From positions 3,706,001 to 3,770,000 of the forward strand of contig NZ_CP114905.1 of assembly GCF_027497195.1 (NCBI RefSeq): 64,000 bases of DNA. Reading direction: 5' to 3'. The position numbers and the translations under genes are program-made. Every line of letters starts with the position of its first letter. Position 1 is the first letter of the stretch. This DNA is from Streptomyces sp. WMMC500 (GTDB taxonomy: Bacteria > Actinomycetota > Actinomycetes > Streptomycetales > Streptomycetaceae). Below the pieces are notes generated by a model. That model had not been told where the DNA came from. It made no database searches and saw only the letters and a list, made by a program, of their open reading frames with translations. This document shows, one piece after another, positions 19,605-29,547 of this stretch.

Positions 19605-20797
19605 CGGTCGGCCTCCACCAGCGTCAGCTCGGGGTGCGCCGTGCCGCCCTCGATGGCGGTGGACGACAGGTGCGACACGACGCGGTCGTCGACGGGGTCG
19701 TGCGCCGGGTCGTCGTGCACCACAAGATGCTCGTATGTTGTCGCACGCTGCGCCGGCACCCGGTCCGCGCCCCGGATCATCTCGATGATCTCGCGCAGGT
19801 TCGAACGGTGCCGCGCCCCGGCGGAGGACACCACGTTCTCCTCCAGCATCACCGAGCCGAGGTCGTCCGCGCCGTAGTGCAGCGTCAACTGGCCGGCGTC
19901 CTTGCCGGTCGTCAGCCAGGAGCCCTGGATGTGCGCCACGTTGTCGAGGAAGATCCGCGCGATGGCGATCATCCGGAGGTACTCCAGCGTGGTCGCCTGC
20001 GTGCGGCCCTTCAGCTTGTTGTTCTCCGGCTGGTACGTGTACGGGATGAACGCCCGGAACCCGCCGGTGCGGTCCTGCACGTCGCGGATCATCCGCAGGT
20101 GCTCGATCCGCTCCGCGTTCGTCTCGCCCGTGCCCATCAGCATCGTGGACGTCGACTCCACGCCCAGGCCGTGCGCGGTCTCCATGATCTCCAGCCACCG
20201 CTCGCCGCTCTCCTTGAGCGGCGCGATGGCCTGCCGCGGCCGGGCGGGCAGCAGTTCGGCGCCGGCGCCGGCGAAGGAGTCCAGGCCGGCGGCGTGGATG
20301 CGGCGGATGGCGTCCTCGGCGGTGGTGCCGGAGATGCGGGCCATGTGCTCGACCTCGGAGGCGCCGAGGGAGTGGATGACGAGCTGCGGGTACGCCTTCT
20401 TGATCGCGGAGAAGTGCTCCTCGTAGTACTCCACGCCGAAGTCGGGGTGGTGGCCGCCCTGGAACATGATCTGCGTGCCGCCGAGCCGCACGGTCTCCTC
20501 GCAGCGGCGCAGGATGTCGTCCAGACCGCGGACCCAGCCCTTGTCCTTGGCGGTGGGCGGCGCGTAGAAGGCGCAGAACTTGCAGGCGGTGACGCAGACG
20601 TTGGTGTAGTTGATGTTCCGCTCGATGATGTACGTCGCGATGTGCTCGGTCCCGGCGTAGCGCCGGCGGCGTACGGCGTCGGCGGCGGCGCCCAGCGCGT
20701 GCAGCGGGGCGGAGCGGTACAGGTCGAGGGCCTCGCCGGGGGTGACGCGGCCGCCCTCGGCGGCGCGGTCCAGGACTGCCTGCAGATCGGTGGTCAA
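19601..20797 (-). CDS. mqnC: Cyclic dehypoxanthine futalosine synthase
   Basis: Radical-SAM enzyme of the futalosine menaquinone pathway that cyclises dehypoxanthine futalosine. 398 residues. The cluster motif is CVTACKFC near residue 66, followed by the conserved [15 protein letters not shown] and [12 protein letters not shown]. The start appears to be a TTG (20797), which matches the family N-terminus [14 protein letters not shown]; no ATG or GTG fits better. It is the first gene of the mqnC-menG pair. Confidence 0.95.
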   Translation of the reverse strand: MTTDLQAVLDRAAEGGRVTPGEALDLYRSAPLHALGAAADAVRRRRYAGTEHIATYIIERNINYTNVCVTACKFCAFYAPPTAKDKGWVRGLDDILRRCEETVRLGGTQIMFQGGHHPDFGVEYYEEHFSAIKKAYPQLVIHSLGASEVEHMARISGTTAEDAIRRIHAAGLDSFAGAGAELLPARPRQAIAPLKESGERWLEIMETAHGLGVESTSTMLMGTGETNAERIEHLRMIRDVQDRTGGFRAFIPYTYQPENNKLKGRTQATTLEYLRMIAIARIFLDNVAHIQGSWLTTGKDAGQLTLHYGADDLGSVMLEENVVSSAGARHRSNLREIIEMIRGADRVPAQRATTYEHLVVHDDPAHDPVDDRVVSHLSSTAIEGGTAHPELTLVEADR

Positions 20798-20926
20798 GGT
20801 GACCGGCCCCTTCCGCGAGTGATGCGTACGAGCGGACCCCAGCCTACGCGGAGCGGATCGCCGGCTCCGGCGCAGGGGGAGGGCGGTGGTGCGGAGGGAG
20901 GGCGGCCGGGGACGCCCGTCCGCCGC

Positions 20927-22768
20927 TCAGCCGGAGCCCTTCGTCAGCGTCGCGCGCGGGTTGCCCGACGCCTCCGCGTCGGAGCGGTACTCGACCGTCG
21001 TGCCGCCCTTGTGCGTCAGCGTGACCGTCGACTCACCCGGGGCGCAGACGCCCTCGCTGTTCTCCCGCGCCGGGTCGTCCTCCTCGTGGAGGGTGAGCGT
21101 GGTGTCGGTGGCGGCGGTGAGCTTGGCGCGGCTGTAGCAGTGCGCGACGTCGTAGAGGGAGTAGTCGAAGTACGCGACGTACTCGCCCTTGCCACCCTGC
21201 TTGATCTCCACGCTGACGTCGCCGTTCGGCACGCCGTCCTCCTGGATGACCTCGCCCTTCCAGCCGCCGGCGAACTTCTCCGGTACGCCGTCGACCGCCG
21301 CCCCCGTCGGCTCCTGGGAGGGGCTCTCGCTCTCCTCGCCGGTGTCGCCGCCCGTACCGCCGCCGGTGGTCTCGCTGCCGCCACCGGTGCCGCCGCCGGT
21401 GCCGCCGCCGTCCGCGGCGGCGCCGGTGGGGGTGTCTCCGGCCTGTGAGCCCTTCTCGTCGCCGTCCAGCAGGCCGGGGACGAAGAACAGGCCGAGCATC
21501 AGCGCCGCGAGGGCACCGGCGACGGAGAGCACCAGGGTGCAACTGAACCGGCGCGAGCGCAGGCCGACTTCCGCGCGCCGCTCGGGCGCCGTCGCCGCGG
21601 CTGCGCCGAAGGCGGCGGCTCCGCCGGCCGCGGGACCGCCGGGCGTAGCACCGGCGGTCCCGGCGCCCGCGGTCCCGGCGCCCGGTCCGCCCGGCGGCGT
21701 CGCGCCCGGCGGCGTCGGCGGGCCCGCCGCGCCCGCCGCGCCCGCCCCCGGCGCCGTCCCGTCCAGCACCGGCGGCGGCCCGAACGCCCCGGGCCCGTAC
21801 TCCGCCTGCTGGAGCGGCACCGGCCCCGACGGCAGCCCGTCGTTCCGCCGCTCCGGCGCCGCCGCGGGCTGCGCCTCCATCGCCAGCAGCTCCACCGCGC
21901 GCCGGCTGATCTGCTCCGTGACCGGCGGCGGCAGCCATCCGGGCCGTACGAGGTGCGCCGCCTCGCCGCCCGCCGTCAGCCTGCCCACCACCTCCGCCGG
22001 CGCCGGCCGCGCCGCCGGGTCCTTCGCCAGGCACGCGAGGGCCAGATCCGCCAGCTCGCCGGTCAGGCCGTGCAGTTGCGGCTCCTCGTGCACCACCAGA
22101 TACAGCAGCGTGGGCGCGCTGTCGCCCGGGAACGGCGACTGCCCGGTGGCGGCGAAGACCAGCACGGCGCCGAGGCTGAAGACGTCGCCTTCGCCCGTGA
22201 CGGGCCGGCCGAGTATCTGCTCGGGCGACATGTAGCCGGGCGAGCCGACCGAGGCGCCGGACGCGGTCAGCGAGGCGGTGCCGTCGGTGGCGCGGGCGAT
22301 GCCGAAGTCGATGAGCCGGGGGCCGTCGAGGGTCAGCAGGACGTTGGAGGGCTTCACGTCGCGGTGGACGAGCCCGAGCCCGTGCACCGCCGCCAGCGCC
22401 TCCGCGAGGCCCGCGCCCATGGGGCGCAGCGTCTCCTCGGGCAGCGGCCCGTGTTCGGCGACGGCGTCGCTGAGGCTGGGCCCGGCGACGTACCCGGTGG
22501 CGACCCACGGCACGTCGTCGTCAGGACCGGCGTCCAGCACCGGTGCGGTCCACGCGCCGCCGACGCGCCGCGCGGCCTCGACCTCGCGGCGGAAGCGGGT
22601 GCGGAACTCGTCGTCGTGCGCGAAGTGCGGATGAACGAGCTTGACGGCCACGGTCGCGCCGCCCGGGCTGCGGCCCAGGAAGACCCGGCCCATGCCGCCG
22701 GAGCCGAGCCGGCCCAGCACCCGGTACGGCCCGACGACCTCGGGATCACCGCTCTGTACTGGCTGCAT
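20927..22768 (-). CDS. Transmembrane serine/threonine protein kinase
   Basis: 613 residues. The N-terminal 270 residues are a Hanks-type kinase: glycine loop LGSGGMGRVFLG, HRDVKPSNVLL (catalytic Asp near residue 135), DFGIA and the SPGYMSPEQ activation segment. A long Pro/Gly/Ala linker leads to a single membrane helix at about residues 410-435. A Gly/Thr-rich stalk and a C-terminal extracellular domain of about 115 residues follow. The architecture resembles PknB-like receptors but there are no PASTA repeats; the sensor domain is not recognised. ATG at 22768 with a GGGGGGAG ribosome binding site. Confidence 0.93.
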   Translation of the reverse strand: MQPVQSGDPEVVGPYRVLGRLGSGGMGRVFLGRSPGGATVAVKLVHPHFAHDDEFRTRFRREVEAARRVGGAWTAPVLDAGPDDDVPWVATGYVAGPSLSDAVAEHGPLPEETLRPMGAGLAEALAAVHGLGLVHRDVKPSNVLLTLDGPRLIDFGIARATDGTASLTASGASVGSPGYMSPEQILGRPVTGEGDVFSLGAVLVFAATGQSPFPGDSAPTLLYLVVHEEPQLHGLTGELADLALACLAKDPAARPAPAEVVGRLTAGGEAAHLVRPGWLPPPVTEQISRRAVELLAMEAQPAAAPERRNDGLPSGPVPLQQAEYGPGAFGPPPVLDGTAPGAGAAGAAGPPTPPGATPPGGPGAGTAGAGTAGATPGGPAAGGAAAFGAAAATAPERRAEVGLRSRRFSCTLVLSVAGALAALMLGLFFVPGLLDGDEKGSQAGDTPTGAAADGGGTGGGTGGGSETTGGGTGGDTGEESESPSQEPTGAAVDGVPEKFAGGWKGEVIQEDGVPNGDVSVEIKQGGKGEYVAYFDYSLYDVAHCYSRAKLTAATDTTLTLHEEDDPARENSEGVCAPGESTVTLTHKGGTTVEYRSDAEASGNPRATLTKGSG

Positions 22769-22858
22769 GCGCTCCCCCCGGACCCGCCCGCCTACGGTCC
22801 CCGCGTAGGCCCCTCCTGTGGCCGATCCTGTGGCCGGCCCCGCTTAGGCTGCCCCAGC

Positions 22859-23770
<912 letters not shown>

Positions 23771-23813
23771 TCACCGGAGCGTGATCCTTTCCCTACCGGG
23801 CCGGGCTCGCGCG

Positions 23814-23850
23814 TGCTAGGCTCGGCAGCAAGTTGCAGTTTGGTTTCCTT
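23814..23850 (+). promoter_or_regulatory. Cold-shock gene promoter and leader element (copy 1)
   Basis: A stretch starting TGCTAGGCT, followed by a GGC-GC core and GTTGCAGTT, is shared with the region upstream of the second cold-shock gene at 51297. TAGGCT (23817-23822) fits a -10 box. The start of the coding region is 130 bp further on, so the conserved part is probably the promoter plus the first bases of a long 5' leader. Confidence 0.55.
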
Positions 23851-23952
23851 GCAGTACCGTGCCTGCGGAGATTCTGACGCCGCGGGCATGTGTCGTTTTC
23901 AGGCTTCTTCGAGGCTCTGGGGCAGGGCGACCCTTTGGCCCAAGGAGGGCTC

Positions 23953-24156
23953 ATGGCTACCGGAACCGTCAAGTGGTTCAACGCTGAAAAGGGCTTCGGC
24001 TTCATCGCCCAGGACGGCGGCGGTCCCGATGTCTTCGTCCACTACACCGCTATCAACGCCCAAGGCTTCCGCTCGCTCGAAGAGAACCAGCAGGTGACCT
24101 TCGACGTGCAGCAGGGCCCGAAGGGTCCGCAGGCGGCGAACGTCTCCCCGTCGTGA
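23953..24156 (+). CDS. Cold-shock protein, CspA family
   Basis: 67-residue single-stranded nucleic acid binding protein with the RNP1-like KGFGFIAQD and RNP2-like VFVHYTAI motifs. The ATG at 23953 follows an excellent AAGGAGGG ribosome binding site. A long leader precedes it and a T-rich terminator follows at once. A second family member lies at 51476, with a similar promoter element. Confidence 0.95.
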   Translation: MATGTVKWFNAEKGFGFIAQDGGGPDVFVHYTAINAQGFRSLEENQQVTFDVQQGPKGPQAANVSPS

Positions 24157-24180
24157 CGCACGCCCCACGCTGACCTGAGG

Positions 24181-24208
24181 AACCCCCGTCATCCTGGCGG
24201 GGGTTTTC
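24181..24208 (+). terminator. Intrinsic terminator of the cold-shock gene
   Basis: AACCCCCG pairs with CGGGGGTT around a 9-nt loop and is followed by TTCTC. It is a classical hairpin with a short T-run, 25 bp after the stop codon. Confidence 0.8.
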
Positions 24209-24250
24209 TCATGCCCGGACTGTCGGTGGGGCCGGATACGGTGGCGTCGT

Positions 24251-25249
24251 ATGAGCGACGCGGAGACGGGCACCGAGCCCGGGCACGAGACGGACACGGC
24301 GGCGGGGGACGGGCCTGCGGGTGATCCCGCGGGCGGCGCCGCCGGGATCACCGCCGAGCTGATCCGCGAGCTGCTGCGCGACCAGCACCCCGACCTCGCC
24401 GGCCACCCCCTCAGCCTCGGCGCCCGCGGCTGGGACAACCAGCTCTGGCGGCTCGGCGACGACCTCGCCGTACGGCTCCCGTGGGCGACGGAGTCCGCCG
24501 ACGAGCTGCTGCGCAAGGAGCACGCCTGGCTCCCGGAGCTGGCCCCGCTCCTGCCGCTGCCCGTGCCCGTGCCGCAGCGCCTGGGCGAGCCCTCCGCGCG
24601 CTTCCCGCGCCCCTGGATCGTCACCACCTGGGTCCCCGGCACCCCCGCCGACCGCGCCCCGGTCACCCGCGGCCCGGCCGCCGCCGACGCCCTGGCCGCC
24701 TTCCTGACCGCGCTGCACCGCCCCGCCCCCGGCGGTGCCCCCGCCGGCCGGGGCCGCGGCGGACCGCTCGCCGAGGCGGCCGAGTGGTTCGGGCAGCGGC
24801 TCGCCGAGGCGGTCGGGCTGGGGCTCGTCGCGGACGCCGACGCCGTACGGGCCGTCTGGGACGACGCCGTCGCCGCGCCGGTCTGGGCCGGGCCCCCGCT
24901 GTGGCAGCACGGCGACCTGCACCCCGCGAACGTCCTCACCCGCGACGGGACCCTGTGCGGCGTCGTCGACTTCGGCGACCTGTGCGCCGGCGACCCCGCC
25001 CTCGACCTCGCCGCCGCGTGGATCCTGCTCCCCGACGACGCCGCGGCCGACCGCTTCCACGCCGCGTACGGACCGGGCGTCGACGCGGCGACGCTGCGCC
25101 GCGCCCGCGGCGTCGCGGTGGCGCGCGCGCTGGGCGGGCTGCTCATAGGCGAGGCGGGCGTACGGGGCCGGGCGGGCGGCAAGGAGACGTGGGGTCCGCC
25201 GGCGGAGGCGTCGCTGCGCCGCCTGCTGGCGGCCGCGGCACGGGGGTAG
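24251..25249 (+). CDS. Aminoglycoside phosphotransferase-family protein
   Basis: 332 residues. The catalytic loop is WQHGDLHPANVL (near residue 220) and the metal site VVDFGDLCAGDPALDLA near residue 240; both are intact. The first 35 residues are acidic and low in complexity. Families of this kind phosphorylate small molecules (antibiotics, sugars, choline), and nothing here fixes the substrate. It is convergent with the acyl-CoA ligase. Confidence 0.85.
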   Translation: MSDAETGTEPGHETDTAAGDGPAGDPAGGAAGITAELIRELLRDQHPDLAGHPLSLGARGWDNQLWRLGDDLAVRLPWATESADELLRKEHAWLPELAPLLPLPVPVPQRLGEPSARFPRPWIVTTWVPGTPADRAPVTRGPAAADALAAFLTALHRPAPGGAPAGRGRGGPLAEAAEWFGQRLAEAVGLGLVADADAVRAVWDDAVAAPVWAGPPLWQHGDLHPANVLTRDGTLCGVVDFGDLCAGDPALDLAAAWILLPDDAAADRFHAAYGPGVDAATLRRARGVAVARALGGLLIGEAGVRGRAGGKETWGPPAEASLRRLLAAAARG

Positions 25250-25284
25250 GCCGCGCCCCCGGGTCCGGAGTCCCCGGTCGGGGG

Positions 25285-27261
25285 TCAGCGTTCGGCCGCG
25301 TACAACTCGTCGATGACGTGCCCGAAGTCCCGTACGATCGCCGCCCGTCTCAGCTTCATCGACGGCGTCACGTGCCCGCCCGCCTCCGTGAAGTCCGCCG
25401 GCAGCACCGCGAACCGGCGGATCGACTCCGCGCGCGAGACCAGCTCGTTCGCCTCGTCCACCGCCCGCTGGAGGTCGGCGCGGAGCAGCGGGTCGCGGAG
25501 GAGTTCGGCGCCCGGGACGTACTCGCGCTTGCGCATCATCCGCCAGTGCCGCAGCCCCTCGGGGTCGAGGGTGAGGAGCGCCGCGACGTACGGGCGGTCG
25601 TCGCCGACGACGAGGCACTGGCTGACCAGCGGGTGCGCCCGCAGCCGGTCCTCCAGGGGCGCGGGCGCGAGGTTCTTGCCGGAGGCGGTGACGATCAGGT
25701 CCTTCTTCCGGCCGGTGATCGTCAGGTAGCCGTCGGCGTCCAGTTCGCCGATGTCGCCGGTGGCGAACCAGCCCTCGTCGGTGTCGAGCCGGGTGACGCC
25801 GGCCTCGGCGTCCCAGTAGCCGGAGAACAGGTGCCCGCCCCGCACCAGCACCTCGCCGTCGTGCGCGATGCGTATCCCGGTGCCCGGCAGCGGCCAGCCG
25901 ACGGTGCCGAAGCGGGGCTTCAGCGGCGGGGTGACGGTGGCGGCGGCGGTGGTCTCGGTGAGCCCGTACCCCTCGAAGACCATGACGTCGGCGCCCGCGT
26001 AGAAGGCGGCGAGGCGGCGGCCGAGCGGGGAGCCGCCGCAGATCGCGTACTTGACGCGGCCGCCGAGCGCGGCCCGGATGCGGCGGTAGACGAGCGCGTC
26101 GTACAGCTTGCGCAGCGCCCTGAGGCCCGCCCCCGGGCCCGGGCCCTCGCCGTGCAACTCGGCCTCGATGGCCTCGGCGTAGCGGACGGCGACCTTCGCG
26201 GCGCGGTCGAAGGAGGCGGCGCGGCCGATGCCTTCGGCGGTGGCGCGGCCGGTGTTGTAGACCTTTTCGAGGACGTACGGGATGCCGACGAAGAAGGTCG
26301 GGCGGAAGCCGGCGAGGTCGCGCAGCAGGTCGTCGGTCTGGATGCTGGGCGCGTGGCCGAGCTTGACGCGGGCACGCAGGCAGCCGACGGCGGTCATGCG
26401 GCCGAGGACGTGGGAGAGGGGGAGGAAGAGGAGGGTGGACGGGGGGTCTTCGGTGACGGCGGTGAAGAGGGGGTAGAGCAGCTCGATGGCGTTGTCGACC
26501 TCGGCGAGGAAGTTGCCGTGGGTGAGGACGCAGCCCTTGGGCAGGCCGGTGGTGCCGGAGGTGTAGATGACGGTGGCGACGTGGGCCGGGCCGAGGCCGG
26601 CGCGGCGCTGGCGGACCAGGGTGTCGGGGACGTCCCGGCCGGCGGCGGCGAGCTGGCCGAGGATGCCGGTGTCGAGCTGCCAGAGGTGGGCCAGGTGCGG
26701 CAGGTTCTGGCGCCGGCCGCTGATCAGCCGGGCCTGGTCGACGCTCTCGACGGCGCAGGCGATGGAGCCGGAGTCGTGCAGGATGTGGCGGGCCTGGATG
26801 GCGGAGGACGTCGGGTAGACGGGCACGGTGATGAGGCCGGCGGCCCAGGCGGCGAAGTCCAGCAGGGTCCACTCGTACGTCGTACGCGACATGATCGCGA
26901 TCCGGTCGCCGGGGCGCAGCCCGTACACGATGAGGCCCTTCGCGACGGCGAGCACGTGCTCGGCGAACTCGGCGGCGGTCACGTCGACCCAGGTCCCGTC
27001 GGGGCCGGGGCGGGCGAGCACGGGGGCGTCGGGCTCGTGGGCGGCGTTGTCGAAGGGGATGTCGGCGAGCGAGCCCTGCGTGACGTGCGGCGCGGCGGGC
27101 GGTACGACGGCTTCGCGGACGCCGCCGGCGTCGGCGCGGACGGCGGGGGGCAGCAGCGCGGGGACGGCGGTGCCGGGGAGAAGCCTGGAGTTGATCTCCT
27201 TGAGGTACTGCGACTGGGGAGCGGGCGGCCGGGGGTGCTGCTGTGGTACGGACTGCGTCAT
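25285..27261 (-). CDS. Long-chain acyl-CoA ligase (AMP-forming)
   Basis: 658 residues of the adenylate-forming superfamily. The P-loop is YTSGTTGLPKGCVLTHGN, the second core motif GYGLTETTA, and the C-terminal hinge motif GWFATGDIGELDADGYLTITGRKKD. The length and the N-terminal half match FadD15-like enzymes that activate fatty acids. The ATG at 27261 has GGAG six bases upstream; frames further upstream lack coding character. Confidence 0.92.
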   Translation of the reverse strand: MTQSVPQQHPRPPAPQSQYLKEINSRLLPGTAVPALLPPAVRADAGGVREAVVPPAAPHVTQGSLADIPFDNAAHEPDAPVLARPGPDGTWVDVTAAEFAEHVLAVAKGLIVYGLRPGDRIAIMSRTTYEWTLLDFAAWAAGLITVPVYPTSSAIQARHILHDSGSIACAVESVDQARLISGRRQNLPHLAHLWQLDTGILGQLAAAGRDVPDTLVRQRRAGLGPAHVATVIYTSGTTGLPKGCVLTHGNFLAEVDNAIELLYPLFTAVTEDPPSTLLFLPLSHVLGRMTAVGCLRARVKLGHAPSIQTDDLLRDLAGFRPTFFVGIPYVLEKVYNTGRATAEGIGRAASFDRAAKVAVRYAEAIEAELHGEGPGPGAGLRALRKLYDALVYRRIRAALGGRVKYAICGGSPLGRRLAAFYAGADVMVFEGYGLTETTAAATVTPPLKPRFGTVGWPLPGTGIRIAHDGEVLVRGGHLFSGYWDAEAGVTRLDTDEGWFATGDIGELDADGYLTITGRKKDLIVTASGKNLAPAPLEDRLRAHPLVSQCLVVGDDRPYVAALLTLDPEGLRHWRMMRKREYVPGAELLRDPLLRADLQRAVDEANELVSRAESIRRFAVLPADFTEAGGHVTPSMKLRRAAIVRDFGHVIDELYAAER

Positions 27262-27391
27262 GGGGGACTCCGTGACGTTCGCGTCGGCTCGGTAAGACTC
27301 GCCGGGCGGCAACGGACGCCGCATTCTCGCGAACACCCGGCCACTCCGCCAGAGGACGCCGCACCCGGTACTCCCGGTTCCGCTTGCGCCG

Positions 27392-27814
27392 TCAGCGGAC
27401 GACGGTGAAGGCCCGTTCCCCCGCGTGCGCGTCCTCCCCGCGCAGCGCCCCGACGGCGACGGCGACGAGGGCGGACCCGACGAAGGTCCCCATCAGGATC
27501 AGCGCGACCCCGACGGCGAAGAGCCCGCTGTTGTCGTCCGACCAGTCGTGGTACGAGGCGAAGGTCAGCCCGGCGGTGGACCCCAGCACGGCGGGCACGA
27601 AGTGCCGCACGTACGCGACGACGACCACGGCGACGAGCACCGTCCCCACCAGCCCGCCGACCTGCCACGCCGCGTACGGCCCGCCGCCCGCCTCCGCCTC
27701 GCCGCCGCGCTCCTGGTCCCAGCCGAGCCAGGCGGCCCAGGCGCCGCCGGCGGCGGCGGTGAGGAGGGCGAGGGAGAGCAGTCGGAACAGAAGAAGACGC
27801 AGCACTGGATGCAT
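27392..27814 (-). CDS. Small integral membrane protein
   Basis: 140 residues with three clear membrane helices (about residues 9-30, 48-68 and 97-122), and a central loop with conserved-looking aromatic residues (SYHDWSDDNSG). No family recognised. It lies upstream of the ligase gene on the same strand and may be co-transcribed with it. Confidence 0.65.
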   Translation of the reverse strand: MHPVLRLLLFRLLSLALLTAAAGGAWAAWLGWDQERGGEAEAGGGPYAAWQVGGLVGTVLVAVVVVAYVRHFVPAVLGSTAGLTFASYHDWSDDNSGLFAVGVALILMGTFVGSALVAVAVGALRGEDAHAGERAFTVVR

Positions 27815-27894
27815 GCCACCAGCGTCACGGCCGGCGCGGGGGCCGAGCCAGAGCGAAGGTACTCAGCCGCACCTGAGTAGAAACCCGGAGCCCC

Positions 27895-28482
27895 TCACTC
27901 CGCGGCCTCCGCGGACTCCGCCGCCTCCGCCCGTTCCGCCAACTCCGCCGACTCCCCGGGCCGACCCGGCGCCATCGACTCCCCGGGCCCACCCGACTCC
28001 GCCGCCTCTCCCGACTCTCCCACCGCTCGCCGGAAGACCTGCCGCGAACCGCCCTCGGGCCCGGGCGGGGCGTCCTCGGCGGGGCTGAACCCGAGCCGCT
28101 CGTAGAAGACCCGCGCCCCACTGGCCGCGGCCCCGGGGTGATCACCCCCGAACGTCACCACCTCGATGCACCCAGGCCCCCGCCCCCGTACGAACCGCCC
28201 CTCCGCCTCCGCCATCAACGCCTGCCCGACCCCCCGCCCCCGCACCTTCTCCGAAACGACGAGCCAGTGCACCCGATACACCGGCGCCCGCCCCCCGAAC
28301 AGCAGCCCCCCGACGACCTCGTCCCCGGAAACGGCGACGAGCGCGGCACCCCGCCGGATGTGCTCCGTCACCGCATCGTGAAACCCGGACTCCCCGACCA
28401 TGGGCCCGAACCACTGCTCCACCTCGGCGGCAAGCCCGAGAAACCCCGAAAAGTCCCGCTCCCCCGCAACTCTGACGATCAC
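27895..28482 (-). CDS. GNAT-family N-acetyltransferase with repetitive acidic tail
   Basis: 195 residues. The acetyl-CoA binding loop is RGRGVGQALM (near residue 83) and the C-terminal GNAT strand is ARVFYERLGFSP. After about residue 150 the protein becomes a tail of Glu/Ala/Ser/Gly repeats (GESGEAAESGG, GESAELAERAEAAESAEAAE) outside the catalytic fold. Substrate unknown. GTG start at 28482. Confidence 0.85.
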   Translation of the reverse strand: MIVRVAGERDFSGFLGLAAEVEQWFGPMVGESGFHDAVTEHIRRGAALVAVSGDEVVGGLLFGGRAPVYRVHWLVVSEKVRGRGVGQALMAEAEGRFVRGRGPGCIEVVTFGGDHPGAAASGARVFYERLGFSPAEDAPPGPEGGSRQVFRRAVGESGEAAESGGPGESMAPGRPGESAELAERAEAAESAEAAE

Positions 28483-28620
28483 CCACGCAGTCTGACAGAC
28501 CCCCCACCGCCGGGGCCCGGCCGGGAGAGGCGTCGAGCGGCCCGAAGTGAGTAGCCCCAGCGAGGGAGTTCGTAGGGGAGGACTCGGAACGCGTCACCGG
28601 GGAACCGCACTTCCGTGTGC

Positions 28621-28644
28621 GGGTACGGGTGCGTACCCGTACCC
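28621..28644. promoter_or_regulatory. Inverted-repeat operator of toxin-antitoxin pair
   Basis: GGGTACGGGT and ACCCGTACCC form a perfect 10-bp inverted repeat with a 4-bp spacer, ending 25 bp before the antitoxin start. A ribbon-helix-helix antitoxin would be expected to bind such a site and repress its own operon. Confidence 0.6.
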
Positions 28645-28669
28645 TGGATCAGTGGGAAGGAGTCTGCCG

Positions 28670-28927
28670 ATGCCCGACGCCAACGTCCGCATCCCCGAGG
28701 AAGCCAAGGACCGACTCGCCGCCGTCGCGGCGGCCGAAGGTATGTCCCTGCGCGCCTACCTGGCCCGCCTCGCCGAGGGCCTGCTCACCCCGGCAGAACG
28801 TGCCGAACGGGCGGAGAAGGCCCGGGAGACGCTCAGGGCGTGGAACGGATACGCGCCCACCGCGGCCGAGCAGCAAGACCTCGACAGCGAGTTGGACCGC
28901 CGCCTGGCCCGAGCGACCGGCCTGTGA
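28670..28927 (+). CDS. Antitoxin, ribbon-helix-helix type
   Basis: 85 residues. The N-terminal NVRIPEEAKDRLAAVAAAEGMSLRAYLARL fold (given in pieces: NVRIPEEAKDRL, then SLRAYLARLAEGLL) is a ribbon-helix-helix DNA-binding unit, followed by an acidic/helical tail that would neutralise the toxin. ATG with GGAAGGAG upstream. It overlaps the next gene by 4 bp, the usual antitoxin-toxin layout. Confidence 0.8.
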   Translation: MPDANVRIPEEAKDRLAAVAAAEGMSLRAYLARLAEGLLTPAERAERAEKARETLRAWNGYAPTAAEQQDLDSELDRRLARATGL

Positions 28928-29301
28928 CCGACTTGCACATCGTCCTGGACGACACCGCGATGGCGTCGGCCGGCCAGGGCAACGTCCTCGCGTCCCGGCT
29001 CATCCACCGGGCTCACGCCGAACCGGGCTGGTTCCTCTACGCACCGGCGTGCGCACTCGTGGAAGCCGACCGGAGGCGGCCGGGAACAGCCGAGCATCTC
29101 GCAGCCCTGCCAGGCGTCACCGTCCTGGACCTGGACCTGCCCGCCGCCCTGGCCGTGGCACAGCAGGAGACCTGGGCCGCGGCCCACAGCGCGCACGCGG
29201 CCCGTCCCACCCCGGACCGTCCCGACGGGGCAGTACTGGCCACCGCCGACCCGCGGCGGTGGGAGGGCGAACAGGTGCGGGTTCTGGACCTCAGCGACTG
29301 A
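28924..29301 (+). CDS. PIN-like toxin
   Basis: 125 residues from a GTG overlapping the antitoxin stop (GTGA). An acidic pair near the start (VLDDTAM), a Glu in the ALVEADRR helix and Asp residues in PDGAVLATADPRRW fit a diverged PIN-domain RNase fold. Together with the ribbon-helix-helix partner it makes a VapBC-like module. The assignment rests on layout and sparse motifs. Confidence 0.65.
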   Translation: MTDLHIVLDDTAMASAGQGNVLASRLIHRAHAEPGWFLYAPACALVEADRRRPGTAEHLAALPGVTVLDLDLPAALAVAQQETWAAAHSAHAARPTPDRPDGAVLATADPRRWEGEQVRVLDLSD

Positions 29302-29547
29302 AGTGCCCCGCCCCCACACCCAGGCAGGACGTCGGCCGACCGAACCCACCGCAATCAAGATCAACGGTCAGATGGACGCCACCTTCGTGGGCACTTGGAC
29401 GGATGCACTGCGGCCATATAGCCGCCAGGCGACGCGCCCTTCTCCAAGTCGACCGGGTCCGGTCGTGCGGAGCCGGCCGCTTCGGCGCGCGCCTCGAAGA
29501 TCGCCGGGACTCCTGCTTTCTATCAGACAGATCATAAAATCTGCCGC

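Noticed and set aside
25250..25284. Hairpin between the convergent phosphotransferase and acyl-CoA ligase genes
   Set aside because: A 6-bp CCCCCG/CGGGGG stem with a 17-base loop is too weak and too easily found by chance at this GC content to call a terminator.
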